In this document: one piece after another, positions 28,975 to 37,762 of the stretch
How the letters are laid out: each line of letters opens with the position of its first letter
Numbering within the stretch: the stretch's first letter is position 1
Assembly (NCBI GenBank): GCA_903927185.1
Contig: CAIYLW010000003.1
Coordinates: 119,140 to 183,139, forward strand
Origin: an uncultured Bacteroidota bacterium
GTDB lineage: Bacteria > Bacteroidota > Bacteroidia > Chitinophagales > Chitinophagaceae
DNA length: 64,000 nucleotides
Reading direction: 5' to 3'
Made by a program: the position numbers and the translations under genes
Notes under the pieces: generated by a model
Database searches by the model: none
What the model was told of the DNA's origin: nothing
Seen by the model: the letters and a program-made list of their open reading frames with translations, nothing else

Positions 28975-29529
28975 ATGAGATGGAAAGCTTTTTTCCTTTT
29001 AATAAATTTATGCTGCTTCATTAATTATAACATTGCGCAAACTTATATACCTGTTGAAAAATCTTCATCTGTCATATTTTATATAAATAATTTTGGCATT
29101 AGAACCGAGGGAAGTTTTAGTGGTATAAAAGGAGATATCAATTTTAACCCAACTAAATTAAGTGATGCAAGTTTTGATATGAGTGTCAAAGCTGAAACAA
29201 TCTTTACGAAAAACAGAGCAAGGGATGCGCACTTAAAATCGCGTGATTATTTTTATACAGAAAAATTTCCTACCATTTATCTAATATCAAAATCAATCAC
29301 AAAAGCTCCACAATCAGATCAATACATTTTTGAAGGAGAATTAATAATTAAAGATTTAACCCGTGCTATTAAGTTTCCATTCAGAGTAGACCAGGAAAAA
29401 TCTGGCTATCGCTTCAAGGCAGATTTTAAGATAAATAGAAGAGACTATTTTATAGGTAGCAGTAGCCTAGTGTTATCAAATAATGTAGAAGTATTTCTTT
29501 CCATTGCAACAAATAAAAAGATACATTAA
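28975..29529 (+). CDS. YceI-family periplasmic protein
   Basis: This 184-residue protein has a signal peptide (MRWKAFFLLINLCCFINYNIAQ). The rest is a YceI-type lipocalin-like barrel: TYIPVEKSSSVIFYINNFGIRTEG-like opening, FSGIKGDINFNP, DASFDMSVKAETI, the TRARDAHLKSRDYF-like block (here KNRARDAHLKSRDYFYTEKFP) and the ITKDLTRAIKFPF-type strand. YceI proteins bind polyprenoid or amphiphilic ligands in the periplasm, and some members are linked to stress. The family's key DxHLKSxDFF block is intact. It is probably a separate unit, since a promoter-like sequence lies before the next gene. Confidence 0.88.
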   Translation: MRWKAFFLLINLCCFINYNIAQTYIPVEKSSSVIFYINNFGIRTEGSFSGIKGDINFNPTKLSDASFDMSVKAETIFTKNRARDAHLKSRDYFYTEKFPTIYLISKSITKAPQSDQYIFEGELIIKDLTRAIKFPFRVDQEKSGYRFKADFKINRRDYFIGSSSLVLSNNVEVFLSIATNKKIH

Positions 29530-29547
29530 CTAATTAGAAACGTTTTA

Positions 29548-29575
29548 TTGGGCTAGCTATTTCTAAATATCTTTG
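29548..29575 (+). promoter_or_regulatory. Bacteroidota-type promoter of SDR gene
   Basis: TATCTTTG at 29568-29575 matches the -7 consensus TAnnTTTG exactly, and a TTG at 29548-29550 lies 17 bp upstream, as in Flavobacterium/Bacteroides -33 boxes. The start codon is 22 bp downstream. Confidence 0.65.
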
Positions 29576-29597
29576 TAGCCTAAAACTTAAAAAAAGT

Positions 29598-30362
29598 ATG
29601 AATAGTTCAACAAAAATTGCCCTCGTAACCGGTGGTAGTAGGGGTTTAGGTAGAGATATGGCTTTAAGACTTGCAGAAAAAGGAAATGATGTGATCATCA
29701 CATACCAATCTAAAAAAGAAGCTGCTGAAGCAGTGGTTTCAGAAATTGAAAAGTTGGGACAAAAAGCAACCGCACTTTTTCTAGATACCAGCGATTTCGA
29801 ATCCTTAGATGCATTCTTGATTCAATTAAAAGCAGTTTTAAATAGTCATTGGCAAACAGATCATTTCGATTTCTTGATAAACAATGCAGGTATGGGTTCA
29901 ACTATCCCTTTTGAAAAAGCAACACCGAATGATTTTGATGTATTTATGAATGTGCATTTCAAATCTGTTTACTTTTTAATCCAAAAATCATTACCAATTA
30001 TTAACAATAATGGTCGTATCGTAAATATTTCTTCTGGATCCACCAGGTCTTTTGTATTTGGATATAGTATATATGCGTCTATGAAAGGAGCAATAGAGAC
30101 ACTAACCAAATATCTTGCAAAGGAATTAGGAAGCAAAGGAATTACGGTTAATGTTCTTGCTCCTGGCCCAATTGAAACAGATTTTAATAATGCTGCCATA
30201 AGAAATAACCCAGAACGTAAAGCTATGATGGGAACTATGGCCGCACTTGGAAGGGTTGGACAAGCAAATGACATAGGTGGCATCGTAGCATTTCTATGTT
30301 CAGAAGATGCAGGATGGATTACCGGACAACGCATTGAAGCATCTGGAGGATTAACTCTTTAA
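29598..30362 (+). CDS. SDR-family NAD(P)-dependent oxidoreductase
   Basis: This 254-residue protein is a classical short-chain dehydrogenase. It has the TGGSRGLG nucleotide-binding loop at about 10-17, NNAG in FLINNAGMGST, catalytic Ser in IVNISSGSTRS, and Tyr159 with Lys163 in YASMKGA. The ending GWITGQRIEASGGLTL is typical of FabG-like members. The loop motif followed by a YQSKKEA stretch suggests NADP(H) preference, by inference. The substrate is unknown. Its stop is immediately adjacent to the 3' end of the convergent flavin oxidoreductase, so the two may be subject to antisense overlap. Confidence 0.92.
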   Translation: MNSSTKIALVTGGSRGLGRDMALRLAEKGNDVIITYQSKKEAAEAVVSEIEKLGQKATALFLDTSDFESLDAFLIQLKAVLNSHWQTDHFDFLINNAGMGSTIPFEKATPNDFDVFMNVHFKSVYFLIQKSLPIINNNGRIVNISSGSTRSFVFGYSIYASMKGAIETLTKYLAKELGSKGITVNVLAPGPIETDFNNAAIRNNPERKAMMGTMAALGRVGQANDIGGIVAFLCSEDAGWITGQRIEASGGLTL

Positions 30363-31427
30363 TTATTTTTTCGCTCGAGCATATTGTATGGGCCAATCTA
30401 TTTTCTCATTGAGTGCAGTGGCTGCATTCAATGGGAAATATGGATTACGTAATGATTCTCGTGCAAAAAGAATCAAATCTGCTTCTTCATTCAACAAGAT
30501 ACTTTCTGCCTGTTGTGCTTCGGTTATCAAACCCACAGTACCCGTTGAAATTCCTGCAGCATCTTTTATTCTTTTTGAAAATGGCACTTGGTATCCAGGA
30601 GCCAACGGTATTCGTACATTACTTATATTACCACCTGATGAGCAATCAATCAAATCAATACCCACATCTTTTAGAATCCTAGATAATTCAACTGATTCTT
30701 CAATATTCCATCCACCATCTACCCAATCAGTTGCAGAAATTCTAACGAAAATAGGCAGGTTTTCTGGCCACACTTCTTGAATTGCTGTTATGATTTCACA
30801 AAGAATACGTATTCTATTTTGAAAGCCGCCACCATATTCATCAGTTCTTTGATTTGATAAAGGAGAAAAGAACTCATGTATCAGGTATCCATGAGCAGCA
30901 TGAATTTCAATTACTTTAAACCCAGCTTCTAAAGCCCTTTTAGCAGCAAGCTTAAAACTATCAACCACTTTCTGAATACCTTCAATACTCAGCGAAAGGG
31001 GCATAGGATACATTTGATTAAATGCAATTGCTGATGGTGCAAATGTTTGCCAACCTCCCTCATCTTTCCGTAACATTTCTCCACCCTTCCAAGGCTGTGC
31101 ACAGCTTGCTTTTCTTCCTGCATGAGCTAATTGAATAGCTGGAACTGAACCCTGCGATTCAATAAATGTGGTGATTCTTTTAAGTTCTAGTATATGTTCA
31201 TCTTTCCAAATACCTAAATCGAAAGGAGAAATCCTACCCTCAGGTACTACAGCACAAGCTTCCGAAATTATTAATCCAGCACCCCCTACAGCACGACTAC
31301 CTAAATGCACTAAATGCCAGTCGTTTGCAAATCCATCTATTGCCGAGTATTGACACATTGGAGAAATAGCAATCCTATTTTTTAAATGGATTGATTTAAT
31401 TTCGAAAGGAGAGAAAAGATTGGCCAT
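30363..31427 (-). CDS. Old-yellow-enzyme family NADH:flavin oxidoreductase (YqjM-like)
   Basis: This 354-residue FMN-dependent ene-reductase has the YqjM-class signature: NRIAISPMCQYSA (Cys in the redox-modulating position), GLIISEACAV, the substrate-binding pair in IQLAHAGRKAS, the HAAHGYLIHEFFSPLSNQRTDEYGG-type block at about 175-200, and a C-terminal phosphate-binding loop around TGTVGLIT with ADLILFARESLRNPYFP. These enzymes reduce activated C=C bonds using NAD(P)H. It is cytosolic. It ends directly against the convergent SDR gene, and its start region carries a CAAAACTA (minus strand TAGTTTTG) -7-like box. Confidence 0.94.
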   Translation of the reverse strand: MANLFSPFEIKSIHLKNRIAISPMCQYSAIDGFANDWHLVHLGSRAVGGAGLIISEACAVVPEGRISPFDLGIWKDEHILELKRITTFIESQGSVPAIQLAHAGRKASCAQPWKGGEMLRKDEGGWQTFAPSAIAFNQMYPMPLSLSIEGIQKVVDSFKLAAKRALEAGFKVIEIHAAHGYLIHEFFSPLSNQRTDEYGGGFQNRIRILCEIITAIQEVWPENLPIFVRISATDWVDGGWNIEESVELSRILKDVGIDLIDCSSGGNISNVRIPLAPGYQVPFSKRIKDAAGISTGTVGLITEAQQAESILLNEEADLILFARESLRNPYFPLNAATALNEKIDWPIQYARAKK

Positions 31428-31443
31428 AATATTCTATTCCGAA

Positions 31444-31451
31444 CAAAACTA
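31444..31451 (-). promoter_or_regulatory. Candidate -7 box of OYE-family gene
   Basis: On the minus strand this reads TAGTTTTG, an exact TAnnTTTG match 17 bp upstream of the start codon. I could not find a good TTG box at the expected distance, so support is partial. Confidence 0.35.
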
Positions 31452-31499
31452 ATAAGTTCTATCCATAAACTTCGAATGTTAAATTTTGTAACTTAGAAG

Positions 31500-32792
31500 A
31501 TGCTAAAAAAAATTATCCAATTAGTTCTAATATGTATAGCTGGCAAATTAAATGCCCAGCCTAAAACTGATAGTTTGATGCATCATATATTAGATCACTC
31601 TGAATCTATTATTGCAAAAAGGGTGTTACATGACCCTACGAATTATCGTTTACAAATTATCTACACACAGATTGATCGTAATAAAAAAAACATTCCCAGT
31701 TTTAAGAACTTCTATTTTAACTATGATCCTGAAAGCTATTTCAATCCTGCATCCATGGTTAAATTGCCCTTGGCCTTTCTATCACTTGAAAAATTAAATC
31801 AACTACAGCATCCTGGTTTAAATAAATACACTCGCATGCAGTTTGATAGTAATTATATTGGTCAAAAACCACTTATAAAAGACAGCACTTCCGAAACCGG
31901 ATTTCCAAGTATTGCCAACTTTATTAAGCGTGCATTCTTAATTAGTGAGAACGACCCTTATAATCGCATGTACCAATTTATGGGTCAGGAAGCCATCAAT
32001 TATCGATTACACAAAAAGGGCTATGGAAAAATTAGAATTACCAGACAGTTCATGGGTTTCGATGAAGAACAAAATAGACATACTAATCCTATTAAATTTT
32101 TGAACGAAGACGGTAAGTTGATTTTCCAACAAACATCAGCCTACAATAGTCTCCCCTTTGATTTTAGTAAGCAATTTTTATTGGGGAAAGGCTACCTAAA
32201 TAAAAAAGATAGTCTGATTAATGAGCCCTTTGATTTCACGAAACACAATTATATTCCATTAGAAGATTTCCAACAGATATTACAATCGGTATTATTCCCT
32301 TTGTCGGTACCAAAAAAACAAAGATTTGATTTACAAAAAAACGATAGAGACTTCCTTTTAAAGTTTCTATCACAATATCCTTCAGAAACAAATTATCCGA
32401 AATACAATGATTCCATCTTTTATAATAGTTATGTAAAATTCTTTTTTCATGATAGCACTCACCAAATGCCCTCCCAAATTAGAGCATTTAATAAAGTGGG
32501 ATGGGCCTATGGATTCTTAACTGATGTTTCATATGTGATTGATGTAAAAAACAACATTGAGTATATGTTGGCTGCAACTATTTATGTGAATCAAGACGAA
32601 ATATTGAACGACGACAAATATGAATATGAAACTATTGGGTTACTATTACTTCATGAAGTGGGAAATTTAGTCTACCAATATGAACAGAAAAGAGAACGAA
32701 AATATCAACCAGACTTATCCGAATTTAAAATAAAATACGAAAAAAGAAATCCTTCAGATAAAAGAACAACAATTAAAGAGGTAGATAATTAA
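31500..32792 (+). CDS. Secreted serine hydrolase (class A beta-lactamase-like fold)
   Basis: The 430-residue product has a signal peptide ending around GKLNAQ. A Ser-x-x-Lys motif occurs at Ser85-Lys88 (NPASMVKLPLA), a candidate SxN-type element in ISENDPYNRMYQFMG, and a KTG-like element in FNKVGWAYGFLTDVSYVID. These are the three signatures of the serine beta-lactamase/DD-peptidase fold in their usual order, with divergent second and third motifs. The protein is longer than TEM-like enzymes because of insertions between the motifs. A real beta-lactamase activity is not implied; peptidase or esterase activity is equally possible. It lies 26 bp upstream of a membrane-protein gene, probably as one operon. 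Confidence 0.75.
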   Translation: MLKKIIQLVLICIAGKLNAQPKTDSLMHHILDHSESIIAKRVLHDPTNYRLQIIYTQIDRNKKNIPSFKNFYFNYDPESYFNPASMVKLPLAFLSLEKLNQLQHPGLNKYTRMQFDSNYIGQKPLIKDSTSETGFPSIANFIKRAFLISENDPYNRMYQFMGQEAINYRLHKKGYGKIRITRQFMGFDEEQNRHTNPIKFLNEDGKLIFQQTSAYNSLPFDFSKQFLLGKGYLNKKDSLINEPFDFTKHNYIPLEDFQQILQSVLFPLSVPKKQRFDLQKNDRDFLLKFLSQYPSETNYPKYNDSIFYNSYVKFFFHDSTHQMPSQIRAFNKVGWAYGFLTDVSYVIDVKNNIEYMLAATIYVNQDEILNDDKYEYETIGLLLLHEVGNLVYQYEQKRERKYQPDLSEFKIKYEKRNPSDKRTTIKEVDN

Positions 32793-32818
32793 GAATGTTT
32801 AAGTAACTTTCAATTGAT

Positions 32819-33409
32819 ATGTGGTATTACTTATCGGTATTTTTAGCAGCTTTTCTTGTTGACCTCTTGCCATTCTTTGGCCCTCCAGCTTGGACAGTTA
32901 TGGTATTTTTTCAAATGAAATTTGATTTAAATATCTGGCTTGTACTAATTTTCGGAGTATTCGGTTCTGCTTTAGGCAGGTACGTGTTATTTTTATATAT
33001 CCCCTATTTATCTGATCGTTACATTAAAGTGGAGAAGAACGAAGATCTTCATTTTATCGGAAATAAATTAGCGGAAAAAGGCTGGAAGATTCAAGCATTT
33101 GTTTTGTTATATACACTAATGCCGTTGCCCACTACCACATTATTTTCAGCAGCAGGTATCGCCAAAATCAAAGCTATCTATATAGTACCAACCTTTTTAG
33201 TGGGGAAATTTTTAAGCGACTTATTAATGGTGTTTACTGGTGATTATGTGGCAAATAATACAGCTAGTTTTTTAAAGGGATTTCTTACATGGAAGAGTTT
33301 ATCTGGGATTGCACTTGGCATATTTATTCTTTGCATGCTACTTTTTATTGATTGGAGAAAACTTTTAATTGAAAAGAAATTTACATTGAATTTTCATATC
33401 CTGAAATAG
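32819..33409 (+). CDS. VTT/DedA-like small integral membrane protein
   Basis: This 196-residue protein has about five hydrophobic segments: 3-25, 38-60, a re-entrant-like stretch 98-118 (FVLLYTLMPLPTTTLFSAAG), 122-145 and 160-183. The Pro- and Gly-containing motif in the middle, preceded by the G-x-x-L-G-R block (FGSALGRYVLFLYI), resembles the VTT (SNARE-associated/DedA) fold linked to lipid scrambling or flippase activity. It is shorter than E. coli DedA (about 220). It follows a secreted serine hydrolase by 26 bp and ends 5 bp from the convergent acyltransferase gene. Confidence 0.6.
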   Translation: MWYYLSVFLAAFLVDLLPFFGPPAWTVMVFFQMKFDLNIWLVLIFGVFGSALGRYVLFLYIPYLSDRYIKVEKNEDLHFIGNKLAEKGWKIQAFVLLYTLMPLPTTTLFSAAGIAKIKAIYIVPTFLVGKFLSDLLMVFTGDYVANNTASFLKGFLTWKSLSGIALGIFILCMLLFIDWRKLLIEKKFTLNFHILK

Positions 33410-33414
33410 CTTGA

Positions 33415-34518
33415 TTATATTTTAAGAAATATTTTCTTTTTGTATAAAAATTCACAAAGCTTCCATTCCAGAAAGAAAACAGCAATCGCGCTAAAAATAC
33501 CAATAACATTTGTGGAGCATCCTAAATAAGAAAACAACACTTTCCCAAAGGCATGAATATATTCTGTAAACCAACGATCTGCAACAATTTCAATGAAGAG
33601 ATAAATGAAAAGTGAATTCAAACCAATTACGGTAAAGAGCATTAAATATTTTCTATGTTCTTTCACATCAATCCACCAGTAACTTAAGGTTAGAAAAAGT
33701 AAACAATAACCCCCAGAAACAAAAACAAAGGAACTTGTAGCAATTCGCTTAATGATGGGAGTAATAGTTACATTCATTCCAAATCCTATTAATAGAAATA
33801 AAACCCCAAAAAGAAGTAACCATTTTATTTTTTCTTTTGATGACAATTCAGACAAAAGCAATTTCCCCGCTAATACTCCCCAGATGGTATGAGCAGCAGT
33901 AGGAATACAATTAATTGCAACCCATCCCCCTTTATTTATTTTATTCATTAATAATAAATCCACATAATTTCCAAAATTTTGTTGGTCTGTAAATGGCTGG
34001 TCGAATCCAGGAATATGCGAATAACGATACATGATTTCTGTTAACAATAACAATCCAATACTGAAGAGAAACTGCCATTTAAAATCCCATCTGAAAATTA
34101 GAAATGCAACAAGGGTAGTAAATGATAATTGTGTAAGTACATCCCATAATTCAAAGGACAATCCATTTGGTCTTACTGCATAATCAAGTACTCCCCAGAA
34201 AAAAAGCCATCCTGATCTTTTCAAGACTTTAATAAATGATTGATTCCAGCTGACTCCTTCTTTTTGCTGACGTTGCAAAGAATACACCATTGCAGTGCCC
34301 GCCATGAACATAAATCCTGGTTGAATTAAATCCCAAAATCTTATCCCATTCCATGGATGATGAAAAAACTGATCAGTAATTAACTGTGCCGGATTGCCTT
34401 CCAAAAAGGCATTTAGATATTGGTAGAGACCAGCACTTTCCAGCATTAACAATATCATAATCAATCCGCGCATAAAATCTAATGAAAGAACACGATTTGG
34501 CATTGTATTGTTATTCAT
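33415..34518 (-). CDS. DUF5009/heparan-glucosaminide acetyltransferase-like membrane protein
   Basis: This 367-residue multi-pass membrane protein starts with RVLSLDFMRGLIMILLMLESAGLYQYL, the opening of the DUF5009/DUF1624-type acyltransferase family, in which the RGL motif after the first strand is diagnostic. About ten hydrophobic segments follow, including WNGIRFWDLIQPGFMFMAGTAMVYSL and GLNSLFIYLFIEI. Related eukaryotic enzymes (HGSNAT) acetylate glucosamine across a membrane; the acceptor here is unknown. It lies 18 bp downstream of a phytanoyl-CoA dioxygenase gene in the same direction, so the two are probably cotranscribed. Confidence 0.75.
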   Translation of the reverse strand: MNNNTMPNRVLSLDFMRGLIMILLMLESAGLYQYLNAFLEGNPAQLITDQFFHHPWNGIRFWDLIQPGFMFMAGTAMVYSLQRQQKEGVSWNQSFIKVLKRSGWLFFWGVLDYAVRPNGLSFELWDVLTQLSFTTLVAFLIFRWDFKWQFLFSIGLLLLTEIMYRYSHIPGFDQPFTDQQNFGNYVDLLLMNKINKGGWVAINCIPTAAHTIWGVLAGKLLLSELSSKEKIKWLLLFGVLFLLIGFGMNVTITPIIKRIATSSFVFVSGGYCLLFLTLSYWWIDVKEHRKYLMLFTVIGLNSLFIYLFIEIVADRWFTEYIHAFGKVLFSYLGCSTNVIGIFSAIAVFFLEWKLCEFLYKKKIFLKI

Positions 34519-34536
34519 AAACTGGTTTACTTTAAA

Positions 34537-35367
34537 TTAATTATTAGTATAGAGTAATGGATTAATTGGACTTTGAATTTGTTCTCCAATCTTAGCTCCT
34601 GGGCACCATGTATTCCAATCGTGAATTTGGTTTTCGTTTTCAGGTTCTTTTAATTTCATATCCTGGTCCATATATATAATGGTCATCACCTTGCGCATCT
34701 GATCCGTATTATTTGGTCCAGCTCTATGAAACACCCATCCAGAGTGAAAGCTAATTTCTCCTAATTCAAATTCTTCCACTACATGTTCAAAATCGGTTAC
34801 TCTTAGTTTTTGTTCTATAAACTTTTCACTTTCATCACTAATGGCAAGTTCTCGTCCTTCCACTATAATATGACTACCTGCGCTAAATTCGAGTGGCCCC
34901 ATATTAAATCCAGTTGCTTGCAAGGGCATCCATGCGGTAACCGTTTTATCAGTTTCAAGAGGCCAATAAAACTGGTCGGCATGCCATGGAGTAAATCCTC
35001 CTTGAGGTTCTTTATACAAAGCTTGATCGTGGTACAATCTTGCTCCCCGTGTTTGCATCAAATCACTGGCGATTTTAGCAAGTCTTTTACTAAATATCAG
35101 GGCCTTAATACTTTCATCTTCTCTCCAAAGATTAAATAATTGTAGAAATGCCTTACCATAAGTATTACGTTGGTCGATACTTGTGGTTTCCTGATTGAGT
35201 TCAGCTACTTTTTTAGAAATTACATTAGCATAGAATGAAACAACTGCTGGGGAGAGTACTTCTTTCAGTTTTATAAACCGGTTTCGATCATAATAATCAA
35301 GCTGCCCCTGTGTTAATTGATAGGGTTGATCAAGAAAATCTAATACATCAATGGGGATGTTTGGCAT
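34537..35367 (-). CDS. Phytanoyl-CoA dioxygenase (PhyH) family protein
   Basis: I place the start at the ATG at 35367 (276 residues); the frame extends eight codons upstream to another ATG with no added homology. The Fe(II)/2-oxoglutarate core is visible: the HxD pair in FTPWHADQFYWPLE, the substrate-side WMPL and NMGPLEFSAGSH strands, and the distal His with the oxoglutarate-binding Arg in SGWVFHRAGPN. These non-haem iron enzymes hydroxylate varied small molecules; the substrate is unknown. The protein is soluble and cytosolic. It is upstream of, and likely cotranscribed with, the DUF5009-type membrane acyltransferase. Confidence 0.9.
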   Translation of the reverse strand: MPNIPIDVLDFLDQPYQLTQGQLDYYDRNRFIKLKEVLSPAVVSFYANVISKKVAELNQETTSIDQRNTYGKAFLQLFNLWREDESIKALIFSKRLAKIASDLMQTRGARLYHDQALYKEPQGGFTPWHADQFYWPLETDKTVTAWMPLQATGFNMGPLEFSAGSHIIVEGRELAISDESEKFIEQKLRVTDFEHVVEEFELGEISFHSGWVFHRAGPNNTDQMRKVMTIIYMDQDMKLKEPENENQIHDWNTWCPGAKIGEQIQSPINPLLYTNN

Positions 35368-35512
35368 ATAAATCGTTTTTATAAAAAACAATTAAGTTAC
35401 AAGAAGCATCTGAACTCAAAAAAAATTAAAATTATGTTCCGCAAATCAAATTACAATGCTATTAATTATGAAGTATTCTGCCTAAAATCATGGTAAAAAA
35501 TCATTTTTCAAT

Positions 35513-35526
35513 ATGACATTTGTCAT
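35513..35526. promoter_or_regulatory. Perfect palindrome upstream of cytochrome c operon
   Basis: ATGACATTTGTCAT has 6-bp arms ATGACA/TGTCAT around TT. It lies 51 bp upstream of the cytochrome c start and 145 bp from the divergent dioxygenase start, a typical distance for a dimeric regulator site. The regulator is unknown. Confidence 0.4.
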
Positions 35527-35577
35527 AGAAATCAATTAGCAATATGCTCAGCTTTGTTCTAAATTAATGTTAGAACA

Positions 35578-36015
35578 ATGAAATTATCCACCACCACAAA
35601 CCGAAACAAAAGCTCTGAAATCACAGTTACGGCGCTTTTTACCCTTTTTATTTTGTTAAGTTTTAATACAGTAAATGCACAGTCTGCAAAGAAATGGGTT
35701 GCTCCAGCTGCTGCAGACCAATTAAAGAATCCAATTGCTTCAGATGCGAACGGATTAAAAGATGCCAAAAAATTATATATCTCTAATTGCTCTCCTTGTC
35801 ATGGAAATGGCGGTAAAGGAGATGGAATTGCTTCTGCTTCTGTAAATCCGAAACCAGCAGATCACACTTCAGCAGCCGTTCAGAAAGAAACAGATGGTTC
35901 TTTGTATTGGAAATTAACAGAAGGACGTAGTCCAATGCCATCATACAAACAAATTCTTACTGATGCGCAAAGATGGCAACTGATAAACTTCATCAGAACA
36001 TTAGCAAAAAAATAA
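35578..36015 (+). CDS. Periplasmic c-type cytochrome (mono-haem)
   Basis: This 145-residue protein has a signal/anchor segment at about 17-38 (VTALFTLFILLSFNTVNAQ). The haem-attachment motif is Cys71-Ser-Pro-Cys74-His75, in NCSPCHGNGGKGDG, followed by a cytochrome-c fold with GRSPMPSYKQILTDAQRWQLINFIR. Met in SPMPSY is the likely sixth ligand. It resembles cytochrome c modules of Bacteroidota (class I, COG2010). It is the first gene of an operon with a porin (84 bp gap) and a second cytochrome. Role: electron carrier in the periplasm; partners are inferred from context. Confidence 0.93.
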   Translation: MKLSTTTNRNKSSEITVTALFTLFILLSFNTVNAQSAKKWVAPAAADQLKNPIASDANGLKDAKKLYISNCSPCHGNGGKGDGIASASVNPKPADHTSAAVQKETDGSLYWKLTEGRSPMPSYKQILTDAQRWQLINFIRTLAKK

Positions 36016-36099
36016 TCACAATAAGAAGAAATTCTTTCTGATGAAACATGATTGCAAACATTTGATTGAAATAATACTTCATCAAAAAAATTAAACAAC

Positions 36100-37329
36100 A
36101 TGAAACCCACATTAAAAATTAAAAGTATCATTCTTGTACTGCTAATAATTATTATTACAGGTTCAAGAACAAGATTGGAAGCTCAAACTCAAAACGCAAC
36201 AGATTCAGCACTATCAGACAGGATTGCTGCTTTGGAGTTACAATCAAATTATAGCAGAGCTGGAGACGATCATTTATTAGTAATCGGGTTAGCCACTTTT
36301 GGATGGGTTAGCACTAAAACAACAAATACAATTGACGGCGTTAGTTCGGTAAGCAGATCAAATAGTTTCCCAGATGCCGACCACTTTGAATTTAGCCCTA
36401 TGTTTTTATGGAGACATGGAACAAAATTTTTAATGGAATTTGAGCCATCTTTTAGTAATAATGGATTAGGCATAAACTGGGCAGATATCTCTTATTTTGC
36501 TGCTCCTAATCTGATAATTAGAGCTGGTTACTTAGTGGTTCCATTTGGTACCTATTCAAAAAGGCTTGCTGCCGGATGGATTAATAAATTAACAACAGAT
36601 CCAATGGGGATATCAGAAATGGCGCCAACTGATTATGGTATAGAAGTTGAAGGAGGATTGCCATTAGGAAGCATGAAAATGAACTATAATTTTTCGCTAA
36701 CCAATTCAAATCTTTTAAATAGTGATGGAACCCTTTCATCAGGAAGTATGGGCGATGTCAACAGCAATAAAACTTTTACAGGTAGATTAGGAATTCTTCC
36801 GCTCTCAAACTCATCGCTTGAATTAGGAGTTTCAGGAATGTTTGGTAAAGTAGGCACACCAGGTACAGCTTTCCAGAATGCAAAGGGAACAGCCTATGCT
36901 TTTGATTTGAACTATGTGAATACATTTAGTCCTTTATTGATCAATATAAAAGCACAATATAATATCAAAAATATCTCAGATGTAAATTATATCAGCCCTG
37001 TTGATTCAGTTACAGCTTATACCTTCACCAATCATAGTACGGCAGCCTTTATTCAATGTTCACTAAGACCAACCACTGCTAATAATTTCTTACACGATAT
37101 GGAATTGGCTGGTAGATATACAACTTATAATTCACCCTCCAACTCTACTTGGGGAAGCAACCAAAGTTCTTATACGATAGGTCTAAATTATTGGTTGAGC
37201 TGGAGATCTGCATTAAGACTATCTTATGAATCTTATACAGGCAATAGCACAGCTTCTAAAGCTTTGAATGCTTATACAGGTAAGACAATATCAAATAGCT
37301 GGTATATTCAATTTGCAATCCAACTTTAA
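36100..37329 (+). CDS. Outer-membrane porin-like beta-barrel protein
   Basis: The 409-residue product has a signal peptide (about 1-30, ending RLEAQ), then a short coiled segment with ALSDRIAALELQSNY, and a beta-barrel with alternating strands: HLLVIGLATFGWV, FLMEFEPSFSNN, ADISYFAAPNLIIRAGYLVVPFG, and a C-terminal Phe-containing SWYIQFAIQL. The features resemble phosphate-selective-porin/OprP-like or DUF3078-type barrels, without a decisive family. It sits between two cytochrome genes in one operon, 84 bp after the first and 12 bp before the second, so its passage function may serve redox chemistry. The substrate is unknown. Confidence 0.7.
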   Translation: MKPTLKIKSIILVLLIIIITGSRTRLEAQTQNATDSALSDRIAALELQSNYSRAGDDHLLVIGLATFGWVSTKTTNTIDGVSSVSRSNSFPDADHFEFSPMFLWRHGTKFLMEFEPSFSNNGLGINWADISYFAAPNLIIRAGYLVVPFGTYSKRLAAGWINKLTTDPMGISEMAPTDYGIEVEGGLPLGSMKMNYNFSLTNSNLLNSDGTLSSGSMGDVNSNKTFTGRLGILPLSNSSLELGVSGMFGKVGTPGTAFQNAKGTAYAFDLNYVNTFSPLLINIKAQYNIKNISDVNYISPVDSVTAYTFTNHSTAAFIQCSLRPTTANNFLHDMELAGRYTTYNSPSNSTWGSNQSSYTIGLNYWLSWRSALRLSYESYTGNSTASKALNAYTGKTISNSWYIQFAIQL

Positions 37330-37341
37330 AATATTACTATC

Positions 37342-37626
37342 ATGAAAAAGTTACAACCAATTCAAACATTGTCATTAGTTCTGATTTTTATATTTAGCAT
37401 TACGGGAATTTTATCTTTGAATAGTTGTGCTCCAACAAGTGCAATTTCTGCAAAGTCTGGAGTTCAATTATGGGGCGAAAATTGCCAAAGATGCCATAAC
37501 ACGCCTTCTCCTATGACATTTTCACCTCAACAATGGGAAACCATTGGCATGCATATGCAAACTCGTGCATTACTAACACAAGATGAAAAAGATAAAATAG
37601 TTGGATTTCTAAAATCAAGCAGATAA
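37342..37626 (+). CDS. Small c-type cytochrome lipoprotein
   Basis: This 94-residue protein has a hydrophobic signal and a candidate lipobox LSLNSC (about Cys29). The haem motif is Cys48-Gln-Arg-Cys51-His52. The sequence after it (PSPMTFSPQQWETIGMHMQTRALLTQDEKDKIVGFL) has the W/M/L pattern of the single-haem DUF-like cytochromes with a short C-terminal helix. It probably sits in the outer or inner membrane through its lipid and hands electrons to or from the other cytochrome in the operon. It is the last gene, before a strong terminator. Confidence 0.85.
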   Translation: MKKLQPIQTLSLVLIFIFSITGILSLNSCAPTSAISAKSGVQLWGENCQRCHNTPSPMTFSPQQWETIGMHMQTRALLTQDEKDKIVGFLKSSR

Positions 37627-37650
37627 ACTAGGTTTTCAAATAGTGCCTTA

Positions 37651-37688
37651 AAAAGCCCAAGCAACATTCTGTTTCTTGGGCTTTTTTT
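37651..37688 (+). terminator. Intrinsic terminator of cytochrome operon
   Basis: An 11-bp stem AAAAGCCCAAG / CTTGGGCTTTT with a 13-nt loop is followed by T residues (37682-37688), 25 bp after the last cytochrome stop. Confidence 0.88.
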
Positions 37689-37762
37689 ATTTAACAAATT
37701 CAAAGTAAATTTTTGTGTATTCTGAAATTGCAATATGATATTTTTGAATAAATGATTGAAAT

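Noticed and set aside
31500..32792. True beta-lactamase resistance gene
   Set aside because: Only the SxxK motif is canonical; the other two motifs diverge and the length is larger than class A enzymes, so resistance should not be inferred.
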